17,579 nucleotides of DNA, from NCBI GenBank assembly GCA_002343845.1, contig DDSQ01000128.1:6726-24304 (forward strand). The letters run 5' to 3'. The translations under genes and the position numbers were made by a program. The notes beneath the pieces were generated by a model, which searched no databases, was not told where the DNA came from, and saw only the letters and a program-made list of their open reading frames with translations. This document shows, one piece after another, positions 1 to 7,352 of this stretch (the stretch's first letter is position 1; each line of letters begins with the position of its first letter). Origin of the DNA: Planctomycetes bacterium UBA2386. GTDB lineage: Bacteria; Planctomycetota; UBA1135; UBA2386.

Positions 1-881
1 ACCGGCGTGATGCCGAAGTCCTCGAGCGCCGCGAAGACGAAGGCCCGCGCGCGCTGCATGTAGCCGAGCATCTGCGCCTGCGGCAGGTAGCCCACGAGCT
101 GCACGTTGGGGCCGGCCTTGGCGCGCACGTGCTCCAGCTCGGGCCCGTCGCCGATGACCACCAGCTTCAGGTCCGGCATGCGGCTGAAGGCCTCGGCGAT
201 CAGCGGCATGCGCTTGTACGGCACCATCCGCGAGGCGGTGAGGAAGAAGTCCTCGCGCGGCATCGCCGGGTCGCGCAGCGGGAAGCGCTCGATGTCCACC
301 GGCGGGTGGATCACCTGCGCCTCGCGGCGGTAGACCTTCTCGATGCGGCGGCGGATGAAGTCGCTGTTGGCCACGAAGGCGTCCACGCCGTTGGCGGTGC
401 GCAGGTCCCACAGGCGCAGGTAGTGCAGCGACAGGCGCGCGAAGGCGCTCTTGACGCCGCGCTGCAGGCCGGCCTCGTCGAGGTACTGGTGGGTCATGTC
501 CCACGCGTAGCGCATCGGCGAGTGCACGTAGCTGAGGTGCAGCTGGTCGGGCCCGGTGATCACGCCCTTGGAGATGGCGTGGCTCGACGACAGCACCAGG
601 TCGTAGGCGGAGAGGTCCAGCTGCTCGATGGCCAGCGGCATCAGCGGCAGGTAGCTGCGGAAATGCTTGCGCGCGCCGGGCAGGCGCTGGATGAAGGTGG
701 TGCCGACGCGGCGGCCCTGCAGGAAGGCACGTTCGGCGGGAGGCAGGAAATCGACGCAGGCGAAGAGATCGGCCTGCGGATACAGCGCCAGCAATTGCTC
801 GACGACCTTCTCGCTGCCGGCGTAGCTGTCGAACCACTCGTGGACGATTGCGACGCGGCGGGGCGCGGAGGGCTGGGGCAC
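1..881 (-). CDS. Glycosyltransferase family 4 (GT-B fold), partial
   Basis: Probable sugar transferase acting in the cytoplasm on the lipid-linked EPS repeat unit. The visible 293 residues are the N-terminal Rossmann domain and the start of the C-terminal one. The first strand reads VAIVHEWFDSYAGSEKVVEQ, typical of WbaZ-like mannosyltransferases. Further family signs are YDLVLSSSHAISKG, LHLSYVHSPMRYAWD, the inter-domain stretch FVANSDFIRRRIEKVY followed by HPPVDIERF, and the nucleotide-binding region FLTASRMVPYKR. The frame leaves the left edge at FVFAALEDFGITP, inside the expected EX7E donor-binding motif, so the C-terminal 80-100 residues are missing. The start is a GTG at 881-879; no ATG lies in frame near it and no strong ribosome site is seen, so the start is uncertain. 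It lies downstream of the PEP-CTERM gene on the same strand, with 259 bases between. Family confident, sugar specificity unknown. Confidence 0.88.
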   Translation of the reverse strand, partial: MPQPSAPRRVAIVHEWFDSYAGSEKVVEQLLALYPQADLFACVDFLPPAERAFLQGRRVGTTFIQRLPGARKHFRSYLPLMPLAIEQLDLSAYDLVLSSSHAISKGVITGPDQLHLSYVHSPMRYAWDMTHQYLDEAGLQRGVKSAFARLSLHYLRLWDLRTANGVDAFVANSDFIRRRIEKVYRREAQVIHPPVDIERFPLRDPAMPREDFFLTASRMVPYKRMPLIAEAFSRMPDLKLVVIGDGPELEHVRAKAGPNVQLVGYLPQAQMLGYMQRARAFVFAALEDFGITP

Positions 882-1025
882 GGCGGAGGCGGCGGGCGGA
901 GACAGTGGCGCGCGACAGGGCCGCCACGTGGGGCCCCGCCGCGCCAGCAGGTTAGCAGACGCCCGCCAGGGCGCCGTGTGACGAAATACCGCCAAGGCCG
1001 GGTTGGCGCGGGTTGTGCCGCGCTA

Positions 1026-1043
1026 CCGGCCCGGCCGGGCCGG
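1026..1043. repeat. 18-base GC palindrome, copy 1
   Basis: CCGGCCCGGCCGGGCCGG is perfectly self-complementary. As RNA it could fold into a 7-base-pair stem with a 4-base loop. The first 17 bases recur exactly at 10701-10717, also in an intergenic gap of minus-strand genes. It could be a REP-like unit, a terminator or RNA-stabilising hairpin, or coincidence in a GC-rich genome. Confidence 0.6.
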
Positions 1044-1107
1044 CCGAAGACCGACAGCACGCGCAGGCCAGGAAGTACCCGGCCTGCCGGCCTGGAAGAA
1101 GCCTCGC

Positions 1108-1130
1108 GGCAGCGCCGCGCGGGCGCTGCC
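1108..1130 (-). terminator. Hairpin terminator after the PEP-CTERM gene
   Basis: A perfect 9-base-pair stem, GGCAGCGCC (1108-1116) with GGCGCTGCC (1122-1130), and a 5-base loop begins 10 bases after the stop codon of the minus-strand PEP-CTERM gene. On that strand it is followed by a short pyrimidine stretch (CTTCTTCC) rather than a clean U-tract. Position and stem strength make intrinsic termination plausible. Confidence 0.6.
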
Positions 1131-1140
1131 CGTGAGCCGT

Positions 1141-1713
1141 TCAGACGGCCGTGCTGCCCTTGCGGCGCCGCGCCATCAGGAAGCCCACGCCCGCCAGGCC
1201 CGTCAAGGCCAGGACGATGGATGAGGGCTCGGGCACCGCGGTGACGCGCACGTCGTCGATGCGGAAGCCGCTGGCGGGTGCGTTGTCGAAGGTCAGCGTG
1301 TACACGCCCGGGGCCCACTGGACGCCGGCCGTGCCGTAGTGGAAGCTGTGCTCCACGCCGTCCGGATTCGGGTTCGGGCCGATGTTGGCCGGGTTGGGCA
1401 CGACGAAGTTCTCCGTCTGTCCGCCGAGGCCCACCGCCACGTTGCCGCCGTTGTCGACGCCACCGTTGGTGGACGTCCAGAACTGCACCAGGAAGTACGG
1501 CGTGGCCGCGAGCGACGTGAAGGTGAAGCTCGCCGTCGTGGCGCCGAAGAGTGCCAGCACGTTGTCGTTGACCGCATAGGTCTCGATCGTGCCGCCCGAT
1601 GCAGCGGAGTCGAAGCTGCCCTTCAGCGTCGTGAAGTCAGTCGACCAAGTCTGCGCTCCCGCAGCCATGGACATCGCCATGCCGGCGGCCAGTATCCCAA
1701 GCTTGAATTTCAT
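1141..1713 (-). CDS. PEP-CTERM sorting domain protein, 190 aa
   Basis: Predicted exported protein and likely substrate of the exosortase encoded next door. The start at 1713 gives a good signal peptide (MKFKLGILAAGMAMSMAAGA, cleavage near residue 20) and has GGAGA about 6 bases upstream; an upstream in-frame ATG would bury the signal sequence. The body (about 21-158) is Ser/Thr/Asn/Gly-rich, has no cysteine and looks like a beta-sandwich, ending in GFRIDDVRVTAV as many PEP-CTERM proteins do. The C-terminal 31 residues form the tripartite sorting signal: VPEPSS at 160-165, a hydrophobic helix (IVLALTGLAGVGFLMA) and the basic cluster RRRK. By family knowledge, exosortase acts at the PEP-CTERM region in the inner membrane and the protein reaches the cell surface or EPS matrix. 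The binding function of the body is unknown. It is transcribed divergently from xrtB and followed by a hairpin. Confidence 0.92.
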   Translation of the reverse strand: MKFKLGILAAGMAMSMAAGAQTWSTDFTTLKGSFDSAASGGTIETYAVNDNVLALFGATTASFTFTSLAATPYFLVQFWTSTNGGVDNGGNVAVGLGGQTENFVVPNPANIGPNPNPDGVEHSFHYGTAGVQWAPGVYTLTFDNAPASGFRIDDVRVTAVPEPSSIVLALTGLAGVGFLMARRRKGSTAV

Positions 1714-1755
1714 GAGGTTCTCCAGAGGTCGGTCCCGTGGCCGGAGCCGTGGATG

Positions 1756-1774
1756 CCTGCTACATCCTGCTACA
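1756..1774. repeat. 9-base direct repeat at 10-base spacing
   Basis: CCTGCTACA occurs at 1756-1764 and 1766-1774, separated by one base, so the copies sit one helical turn apart. They lie 43-61 bases before the PEP-CTERM start codon, in its promoter or 5' leader. The spacing suits a regulator binding one face of DNA; on the transcript the leader would carry UGUAGCAGG twice. No regulator is identified. Confidence 0.6.
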
Positions 1775-2040
1775 GACCACTCGGTCATGTTTATAGCCCT
1801 CGCCCCCTGCGGCGGCGCCTCCCTGTTCACGGGGGACCGGCAGAAGGGGGGAAAGCGGTCGCGCGTGAGAGACACCACGAAGGCGGTGGGGGGCCAGTCG
1901 ATTCAAGGGGTTACGAGGCCCCCGGGGGCTCCTCACAATTCCGGGTGTGTCGCGTCTGCGACGCCGACATGGGAGCACTCTCTCGTGAACCTGCGGGAGC
2001 ACGCAGGCCTCGGATCGACGGGGCCGATCAACGTTGGGGC

Positions 2041-2059
2041 CGCGGACGGTACGTCCGCG
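2041..2059. promoter_or_regulatory. Perfect 8-bp inverted repeat before the xrtB start
   Basis: CGCGGACG (2041-2048) and CGTCCGCG (2052-2059) pair perfectly around a 3-base loop. The right arm ends just before the AGGG that could serve as ribosome site (2061-2064) for the ATG at 2072. It may be an operator or a leader hairpin affecting translation. If translation begins at the GTG at 1985 it would instead be coding. Confidence 0.5.
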
Positions 2060-2071
2060 AAGGGCATCGCC

Positions 2072-3709
2072 ATGCCCGGCAGCCGGAACACCCTCGCGCT
2101 GATGGCGTGCGGCCTGGCGCTGCTGGTGCTCTACGCGCCCACGGTGCACGGCCTGGCCGTGACGCTGTGGCCCGATCCCACGCATTCGCACGGCCCGCTG
2201 GTGCTGGCGGTGGTCGCCTGGCTCTTCGCACGGGGCATCCGCCACCAGCTCGACTTGACCCCGCCGGAGGCCCGCGGCCCCACGCGGCCGCTGGCCGGGG
2301 CGCTGAGCTTCGGTCTCGGCTTGCTGGCCTACGTCGTGGGGCGCAGCCAGTCGCTCTTCGTGCTGGAGGTGGGCTCGGCCTTCCCGGTGCTGCTGGGCCT
2401 GGGCCTGATGGTGTTCGGGCCCCGGCTGCTGCGCAGTCTGTGGTTCCCGTTCGTCTTCATGCTCTTCCTGGTGCCGCTGCCGGGCTCGTTCATCGACACG
2501 GTGACGCACCCGATGAAGCTCGGCGTGTCCTGGGCCTCGGAGCACCTGCTCGCGGCCATGGGCTACCCGATCGCCCGCACGGGCGTGATCCTGAACATCG
2601 GCCAGTACCAGATGTTCGTGGCCGACGCCTGCGCGGGCCTGACCTCGTTGTTCATGCTCGAGGCCTTCGGGCTGCTGTACCTGAACGTCGTGCGCCACGC
2701 CAGCGCGCTGCGCAACGTGATCCTGGCGCTGCTGATCGTGCCGATCTCCTTCGCCTCGAACGTGGTGCGCGTGGTGCTGCTGTGCCTGGTCACCTACCAC
2801 TACGGCGACGAGGCCGGCCAGGGTTTCGTGCACGACTTCTCCGGCTCGGTGCTGTTTGCCGCCGCCCTGGCGCTGACGGTGGCCGCCGACACCGCCGCGC
2901 GCGCCCTCGCCCGCACGTTGCAGCGGCGCCGCGGCGGGGCCGGCGGGGCCTACGGCGAGCCGGCGGCGTCGCCAGGGCTGTGGCCGCGCGTGCGCAGCTG
3001 GCAGGGCGTTGGCGGGTCGCCGGCGCTCGGCGCCGGGGTGGCCGCGGCGGCCGTCGCCGCGCTCGCACTGGCCACCGCGCTGGTGCCCAAGCCGATCGCC
3101 GCCGAGCCGGTGGGCGATCTCGAGCGGCTGATCCCGGCCCGCTTCGGCGACTGGGTGGTCGTCGACCGCCCGCTGATCCCGGTGGACGTGCTGGCCAACG
3201 AGCCGGGCGAGACCACGCTGAACAGCCCGTACGACCAGGTCGTGATGCGCTCGTACCGCAACGCGGCCAGCGGCGCCGTCGTCGACCTGGCCGTGGCCTA
3301 TGGCAAGCACCAGCGCCAGGAGGTGAAGATCCACCAGCCCGAGCTGTGCTTCAACAGCCAGGGCTTCCGCGTCACCTCCAGCACGCCGACGCTCATCGAG
3401 CGCCCGGCCGGCTCCGACGGGCCGGCGATCACCGCGCGCAACCTCTTCTCCGACGGCCAGCGTGCGAAGCTGGCGGCCACCTACTGGATCCGCATCGGCA
3501 AGGTGTATGCCGACAGCGCCTGGGAGACCCGCTGGGAGATCTTCCGCGAAGGCCTGAGCGGGCGTGCCGTGGACGGGGTGCTGGTGCGCGCGACGATGCA
3601 GGTGGGCAGCACGCCGGAGGCCGAGCAGGCGCACCGCATCTCGGCGCGCTTCCTCGGCGAGCTGCTGGCCAACGGCTCGCCCGAGCTGCGCCGGGCCCTG
3701 GCGCCGTGA
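2072..3709 (+). CDS. xrtB: Exosortase B fused to EpsI domain, 545 aa
   Basis: Inner-membrane protein-sorting enzyme (EpsH/exosortase family) predicted to process PEP-CTERM proteins. Residues 1-285 are a complete multi-spanning exosortase of the B type, with family segments GRSQSLFVLEVGS, LWFPFVFMLFLVPLPGS, YPIARTGVIL and TYHYGDEAGQGF. The catalytic residues are present: Cys187 in DACAGL, Arg233 in SNVVRVV and His254 in HDFSG. After a Gly/Ala-rich linker and another membrane helix (about 320-345), residues 350-545 form an EpsI domain with RFGDWVV, AYGKHQRQEVKIHQPELCF (Cys426) and TYWIRIGKVYADS. In most B-type loci, as in the Methylobacillus methanolan cluster, exosortase and EpsI are separate genes; here one uninterrupted frame covers both. 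The ATG at 2072 begins a hydrophobic N-terminus; a GTG at 1985 is an alternative. The Wzy gene follows after 41 bases, probably in one operon. Confidence 0.9.
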   Translation: MPGSRNTLALMACGLALLVLYAPTVHGLAVTLWPDPTHSHGPLVLAVVAWLFARGIRHQLDLTPPEARGPTRPLAGALSFGLGLLAYVVGRSQSLFVLEVGSAFPVLLGLGLMVFGPRLLRSLWFPFVFMLFLVPLPGSFIDTVTHPMKLGVSWASEHLLAAMGYPIARTGVILNIGQYQMFVADACAGLTSLFMLEAFGLLYLNVVRHASALRNVILALLIVPISFASNVVRVVLLCLVTYHYGDEAGQGFVHDFSGSVLFAAALALTVAADTAARALARTLQRRRGGAGGAYGEPAASPGLWPRVRSWQGVGGSPALGAGVAAAAVAALALATALVPKPIAAEPVGDLERLIPARFGDWVVVDRPLIPVDVLANEPGETTLNSPYDQVVMRSYRNAASGAVVDLAVAYGKHQRQEVKIHQPELCFNSQGFRVTSSTPTLIERPAGSDGPAITARNLFSDGQRAKLAATYWIRIGKVYADSAWETRWEIFREGLSGRAVDGVLVRATMQVGSTPEAEQAHRISARFLGELLANGSPELRRALAP

Positions 3710-3750
3710 GCCGCTGAAGGCCGCGGGACGGCCGGCCACCCTGCACCCGC

Positions 3751-5190
3751 ATGCTGCCCACCTGGCTCTTCCTCGTCTGCGCCGCCGCGGCCTGGTGGGG
3801 CCTGCGCCGGCCCGCACGCATGCTGCCGGTCTTCCTGGTGGCCTGCGTCTTCGGGTCGTCGGCCGCGCTGGAGGTGGTGCTGCTGGGCGGCGCACCGGTC
3901 ACCCCGGCCCTGTTCTTCGTGCCCTTCCTGGTGGCCGCGGCGCTGCGCCAGCGCGGGCCGCAGGCCGTGCTGGCCGGTGTCTCGCTGCGCGAGGCCGGCG
4001 GCTGGCTCGCGCTGTTCGTCGGCTGGGCGATCCTCACGGCCGTCTTCGTGCCGCGGCTGCTCGCCGGCCAGCTGCTGGTCTACACCACCTCGCGCACGGA
4101 CGTGACGAACCTGGGCGTGCAGCTGACCGCGCTGCAGCCGAACACGACGAACCTGACGCAATCGGTCTACCTGCTCGTCGGCCTGACCGTGTTCCTCGCG
4201 GCGCGCGCGCTGGCGGCGGACCCGCGGCATCACGCGTCGATCCGGCACGGTGTCTACGCGGCGGCGGCGGTCAACGCCGCGCTCACGCTGCTGGACGGGA
4301 TCGCCGCCGTCTCCGGCGTGGAGCTGGGCCTGTCCTTCGTGCGCAACGCGAACTACGCGGTGGTGTCGCAGTCGATCGGCGGCTGGCCGCGCCTGCAGGG
4401 CGCGTTCTCCGAACCCGCCGCGCTGGCGTGCTTCTCGATCGTGCTCTTCGCCTTCCTGCTCGGGCTGTGGCTGCGCGGCGTGGAGCCGCGAAGCTCCGGC
4501 ACGCTCGCGCTGGTGACGGCCGGCGTGCTGGTGCTCAGCACCTCGTCGACGGCCTTCGTCACGCTGGCCATCGTGCTCGGCGTGGCCGCGGCGGTGCAGG
4601 TGGGCCACGCCGTGCTCGGCGAGCACCGGCTGCGCTTCGGCGTGCTCTCGGCGGTGCTGCTGGCGGGCCTGGCGCTGGGCTGCGTGCTGCTGCTGTGGTC
4701 ACCGCCTGCGCTCGAGCGGCTGGTGGAGATCGTCCGCGTGATGGTGTTCGAGAAGGCCTCGAGCGCCTCGGCCGTCGAGCGGCTGGCCTGGGTCGAGGGC
4801 ACCTGGGGCAACTTCGTCGACACCTACGGGCTGGGTACCGGCGCCGGCAGCGCGCGCGGCTCGAGCTACCCGTTCGTCGTGCTCGGCAACACGGGCGTGC
4901 CGGGTGCGCTGGCGCTGCTGGCGGTCATCGGGCTGCTGCTCGGCGTGCCGGGCCGACCCGCCGACGCGCAGGCCTCGGCGCTGCTGTTCGCCGCGCGCAT
5001 GGCCTTCGTGGGCGCGCTCAGCGCGGCCTTCCTGGTGGCGACGATGATCGACCCCGGGCCGGTGTTCTTCGTCGCCGCCGGCCTGGTGGCCGGCCTGCTG
5101 CGCGCCACCGGGCCAGCCGGCCGTCACGGCCTGCCGACGGTTGCCGACGTCACGCTTCCTGGGGCCTGGCGGCCCGCCTCGAGCCGGTGA
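3751..5190 (+). CDS. Wzy-like EPS polymerase / O-antigen ligase family, 479 aa
   Basis: Predicted inner-membrane polymerase joining undecaprenyl-linked repeat units at the periplasmic face. The protein is a string of hydrophobic helices, from MLPTWLFLVCAAAAWWGL to the helix near ALSAAFLVATMIDPGPVFFV, with a longer hydrophilic loop near residues 100-140. RLQGAFSEPAALA at 214-226 matches the pattern seen in Wzy/WaaL-like proteins, and the late motif YGLGTGAGSARGSSYPFVVLGN (about 356-377), followed by GVPGALALL, is common in EPS polymerases. Its length is normal for the family. It begins 41 bases after the exosortase stop with no hairpin between, so the two are probably cotranscribed. The ATG has no strong ribosome site. 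A ligase role cannot be excluded, but position among Wzx, Wzz-like and priming transferase genes favours polymerase. Confidence 0.8.
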   Translation: MLPTWLFLVCAAAAWWGLRRPARMLPVFLVACVFGSSAALEVVLLGGAPVTPALFFVPFLVAAALRQRGPQAVLAGVSLREAGGWLALFVGWAILTAVFVPRLLAGQLLVYTTSRTDVTNLGVQLTALQPNTTNLTQSVYLLVGLTVFLAARALAADPRHHASIRHGVYAAAAVNAALTLLDGIAAVSGVELGLSFVRNANYAVVSQSIGGWPRLQGAFSEPAALACFSIVLFAFLLGLWLRGVEPRSSGTLALVTAGVLVLSTSSTAFVTLAIVLGVAAAVQVGHAVLGEHRLRFGVLSAVLLAGLALGCVLLLWSPPALERLVEIVRVMVFEKASSASAVERLAWVEGTWGNFVDTYGLGTGAGSARGSSYPFVVLGNTGVPGALALLAVIGLLLGVPGRPADAQASALLFAARMAFVGALSAAFLVATMIDPGPVFFVAAGLVAGLLRATGPAGRHGLPTVADVTLPGAWRPASSR

Positions 5191-5216
5191 GCGGCGTCGT
5201 CACGCGCAGCGCGGCG

Positions 5217-6308
5217 CTACAGGGCCAGCAGCTCGTCGAGCAGGCGGCGCGCGGCCTTCGCCCACGTGAAGGTGGCGGCATGTGCCGCGGCGGCGCGGCC
5301 GAGCCCCTCTCGCGCGGGCGCGTCGTCGGCAAGGCGGCGCAGCGCCGCGACCCAGGCCGCCGGGTCTTCGGGGCCGGCCTGCAGCGCGGCCGCACCGCAG
5401 ACCTCGGGCAGCGCGCCACAGGGCGCGACGATGGCCGGGCACCCGACGAGCATGGCCTCCAGCGGCGGCAGGCCGAAACCTTCGGTCGTCGACGGGAAGG
5501 CGATGCACAGGGCGTGCGTGTACAGCGCGCGCAGCTCGCCGTCGCCGATGCGGCCGGCGAAGACCACGTTGTCCGGCACCGTCCAGCCGGCCGCCTCGAA
5601 GGCGCCGCGGCCGGCGCCGCCGAAGAGCACCAGCCGCAGGCCGCGCAGGGCCGGATCGGCGAAGGCGCGCAGCAGCAAGCCGACGTTCTTGTGCGCCTGC
5701 GTGTTGGCCAGCGCGACGGCGTAGCGGCGGGGCTCGAGCGCGAGGCGCTCGATCACGCCGTCGTCGGCAGGGATGTCCAGCACGTGATCGACGCCGTTGT
5801 GGATCACGCCGATCTTCTCGCGCGGTGCCAGGCCGTGCAGCGCGAGCTGCTCGCGCGAGTAGCCGGAGACCGTCAGGATGCGGCGGTGCCGCCGGCCTGC
5901 CAGCGGCTGGTGCAGGTGGTACCAGGTGCGGAAGGCTGGCGAGTAGCTCTGCGGCGTGATGTGCACCTGGGCGTCGTGGAACATCGTCACCGCGTCGCGC
6001 GCGAGCACCGGGCCGACGTTGCACAGGCTGAGGATGGTGCGTCCGCGCGCCTTCAGCGGCAGCGTCAGCTGCTCCCACGGGATGCCGCGCAAGGGACCGA
6101 CCTGTTCGTAGGGGACGCCCAGCCGCTCGGCCCCGTCGCGGCCGTCGCGCGGCACCCACAGCGCCATCTCGAGCTGGGCGGCCGCCTGCGCGTCCTCGGC
6201 CAGCAGGCGGTGGGCGTGCCGCACGAGCTCGGCGGCGACGCGGTGCACGCCCGTCGGCTCGGCCGACAGGAACTTGCCGTTGACCACGATGCGTCTGCGT
6301 GCAGGCAT
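5217..6308 (-). CDS. Glycosyltransferase family 4, 363 aa
   Basis: Cytoplasmic GT-B enzyme expected to add one sugar to the lipid-linked EPS unit. The start MPARRRIVVNGKFLSAEPTG carries the acceptor-side loop of the family, followed by TGVHRVAAELV. TVSGYSREQLALHGL (146-160) and IGVIHNGVD (166-174) lead into the C-terminal domain, where ANTQAHKN (201-208, with Lys207) and the complete EX7E motif E276-GFGLPPL-E284 bind the nucleotide sugar. The style resembles WbpY/mannosyltransferase-like GT4 proteins, but sugar and linkage cannot be read from sequence. It converges with the Wzy gene (26-base gap) and is divergent from the GT2 gene (59-base gap), so it is a single-gene unit inside the cluster. 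The ATG at 6308 is the natural start; its ribosome site is weak. Confidence 0.9.
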   Translation of the reverse strand: MPARRRIVVNGKFLSAEPTGVHRVAAELVRHAHRLLAEDAQAAAQLEMALWVPRDGRDGAERLGVPYEQVGPLRGIPWEQLTLPLKARGRTILSLCNVGPVLARDAVTMFHDAQVHITPQSYSPAFRTWYHLHQPLAGRRHRRILTVSGYSREQLALHGLAPREKIGVIHNGVDHVLDIPADDGVIERLALEPRRYAVALANTQAHKNVGLLLRAFADPALRGLRLVLFGGAGRGAFEAAGWTVPDNVVFAGRIGDGELRALYTHALCIAFPSTTEGFGLPPLEAMLVGCPAIVAPCGALPEVCGAAALQAGPEDPAAWVAALRRLADDAPAREGLGRAAAAHAATFTWAKAARRLLDELLAL

Positions 6309-6367
6309 GGCCGCATGCTAGCCGCCGTGCCGCCGGCGCGAGGCCGTGGACCGTGGGGGTGCGCGCG

Positions 6368-7270
6368 ATGACCGGCGCCCTGCCCTCCCCGCTGCCGCGC
6401 GTGGCCGTCGTCGTGGCCAGCACCGGCCGGCCGCAGAGCCTGGCCACGATGCTGCGCCACCTGCAGCGGCAGACGCTGCCGCCGGCGCGGATCGTGCTGT
6501 CGGTGGTGACGCCGGACGACCTGCCGCCAGCCGACGCCCGGCCGGCCGGCGTCGAGTGCCTGAACGGCCCGAGGGGACTGCCGGCGCAGCGCAACACCGC
6601 GCTGCGCCACCTGGACGGCGACGCCGATGTCGTCGTCTTCTTCGACGACGACTACGTGCCCTCGCGCTTCTGCGTCGAGCAGATCGCCCGCTTCTTCGCC
6701 GCGCACCCCGCGGTGGCCGGCGCCAACGGCCACGTGATCGCCGACGGCATCGGCTCGGCCGGGATCTCCACCGAGGAAGCGGAGCGTCTCGTCGAGGCCT
6801 ACGACCAGGCGCCGGAGCACTCGCTCGCGGTGCTGCGCGAGCTCGAGGGCCTGTACGGCTGCAACATGGCCTTCCGCTTGAGCGCGACGCGGGGCATCTG
6901 GTTCGACGAGCGGCTGCGGCTCTATGGCTGGCAGGAGGACATCGACTTCGCGGCCCGGGTGGCGCGCAACGGCGCGATCGTCAAGACACGGGCCTTCGCC
7001 GGCGTGCACCAGGGCGTCAAGGGTGCGCGCACCTCGGGTCTGCGGCTGGGCTACTCGCAGGTGGTCAACCCGTGCTACCTGGTGCGCAAGGGCACGATGA
7101 GCGCCCGCTTCGCGCGCCGGCTGGTGCTGCGCAACCTGCTGGCCAACCACCTGCGCGCGGCCTGGCCGGAGCCGTGGGTCGACCGCCTCGGGCGGGTGCG
7201 CGGCAACTGGGTCGGCATCGCCGACGTGCTGCGCGGGCGCCTGACGCCCGAACGCATCGAGTCGCTGTAG
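6368..7270 (+). CDS. Glycosyltransferase family 2, 300 aa
   Basis: GT-A type glycosyltransferase, probably cytoplasmic and extending the EPS repeat unit. VAVVVASTGRPQSL at 12-25 is the nucleotide-binding first strand. GLPAQRNTALRHL at 70-82 precedes the metal-binding acidic motif VVFFDDDYVPS (89-99), and GCNMAFR (164-170) followed by WQEDIDFAARV (188-198) supplies the usual catalytic ED region. The length fits a single GT2 domain without membrane helices. The ATG at 6368 was chosen because upstream in-frame codons give a non-conserved Arg/Ala-rich stretch overlapping the start region of the divergent GT4 gene. The methyltransferase follows after 82 bases on the same strand. Family secure, donor and acceptor unknown. 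Confidence 0.9.
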   Translation: MTGALPSPLPRVAVVVASTGRPQSLATMLRHLQRQTLPPARIVLSVVTPDDLPPADARPAGVECLNGPRGLPAQRNTALRHLDGDADVVVFFDDDYVPSRFCVEQIARFFAAHPAVAGANGHVIADGIGSAGISTEEAERLVEAYDQAPEHSLAVLRELEGLYGCNMAFRLSATRGIWFDERLRLYGWQEDIDFAARVARNGAIVKTRAFAGVHQGVKGARTSGLRLGYSQVVNPCYLVRKGTMSARFARRLVLRNLLANHLRAAWPEPWVDRLGRVRGNWVGIADVLRGRLTPERIESL

Positions 7271-7352
7271 GCCGGGCAGCGATGACACGTCGACAGTCGC
7301 GATGCGCGGGCCCGGTCCGGCCGGCGCGCGGGCATTTCCTGGAGTTTCCGAC

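Larger units (their letters stand above)
882..1140. other. Intergenic stretch between PEP-CTERM gene and glycosyltransferase
   Basis: No coding sequence is supported. It holds a strong hairpin just after the PEP-CTERM stop (1108-1130), an 18-base perfect palindrome (1026-1043) and a further inverted repeat, GCAGGCC at 1063-1069 with GGCCTGC at 1081-1087. This density of inverted repeats fits a transcription-termination or RNA-processing zone between the two minus-strand genes. Confidence 0.6.
1714..2071. promoter_or_regulatory. Divergent promoter region, PEP-CTERM gene / xrtB
   Basis: This 358-base gap separates two divergent genes and should hold promoters for both. On the minus strand a TATAAA-like -10 element occurs at about 1792-1797, about 80 bases before the PEP-CTERM ATG, without a convincing -35. 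Toward xrtB, TTACGA (1911-1916), 17 bases, then CACAAT (1934-1939) is a weak promoter-like pair whose spacer contains the 12-base palindrome GCCCCCGGGGGC (1918-1929). Other structure: a 9-base direct repeat (1756-1774), a small inverted repeat GTCGC/GCGAC (1949-1962) and a strong hairpin at 2041-2059. No convincing sigma-54 -24/-12 element was found. A GTG at 1985 in the xrtB frame leaves open a start 29 codons earlier. Confidence 0.5.

Noticed and set aside
2930..3110. Frameshift or missing gene boundary between exosortase and EpsI
   Set aside because: The frame is continuous through the linker, codon use does not change, and no stop or ribosome-site-plus-start combination marks a separate epsI.
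1339..3717. A 792-codon plus-strand frame over the PEP-CTERM gene and xrtB
   Set aside because: It spans two well-supported genes and their control region in another frame, with a Gly/Arg/Pro-rich translation and no domain.
1760..3895. A 711-codon open frame on the minus strand opposite xrtB
   Set aside because: The translation is Arg/Gln/His/Ala-rich low complexity without any family motif, while the plus strand encodes a clear exosortase-EpsI. It is a shadow frame caused by high GC.
3564..6371. A 935-codon plus-strand frame across the Wzy and GT4 genes
   Set aside because: It overlaps recognisable genes on both strands and has shadow composition with no motifs; long stop-free stretches are expected at this GC content.
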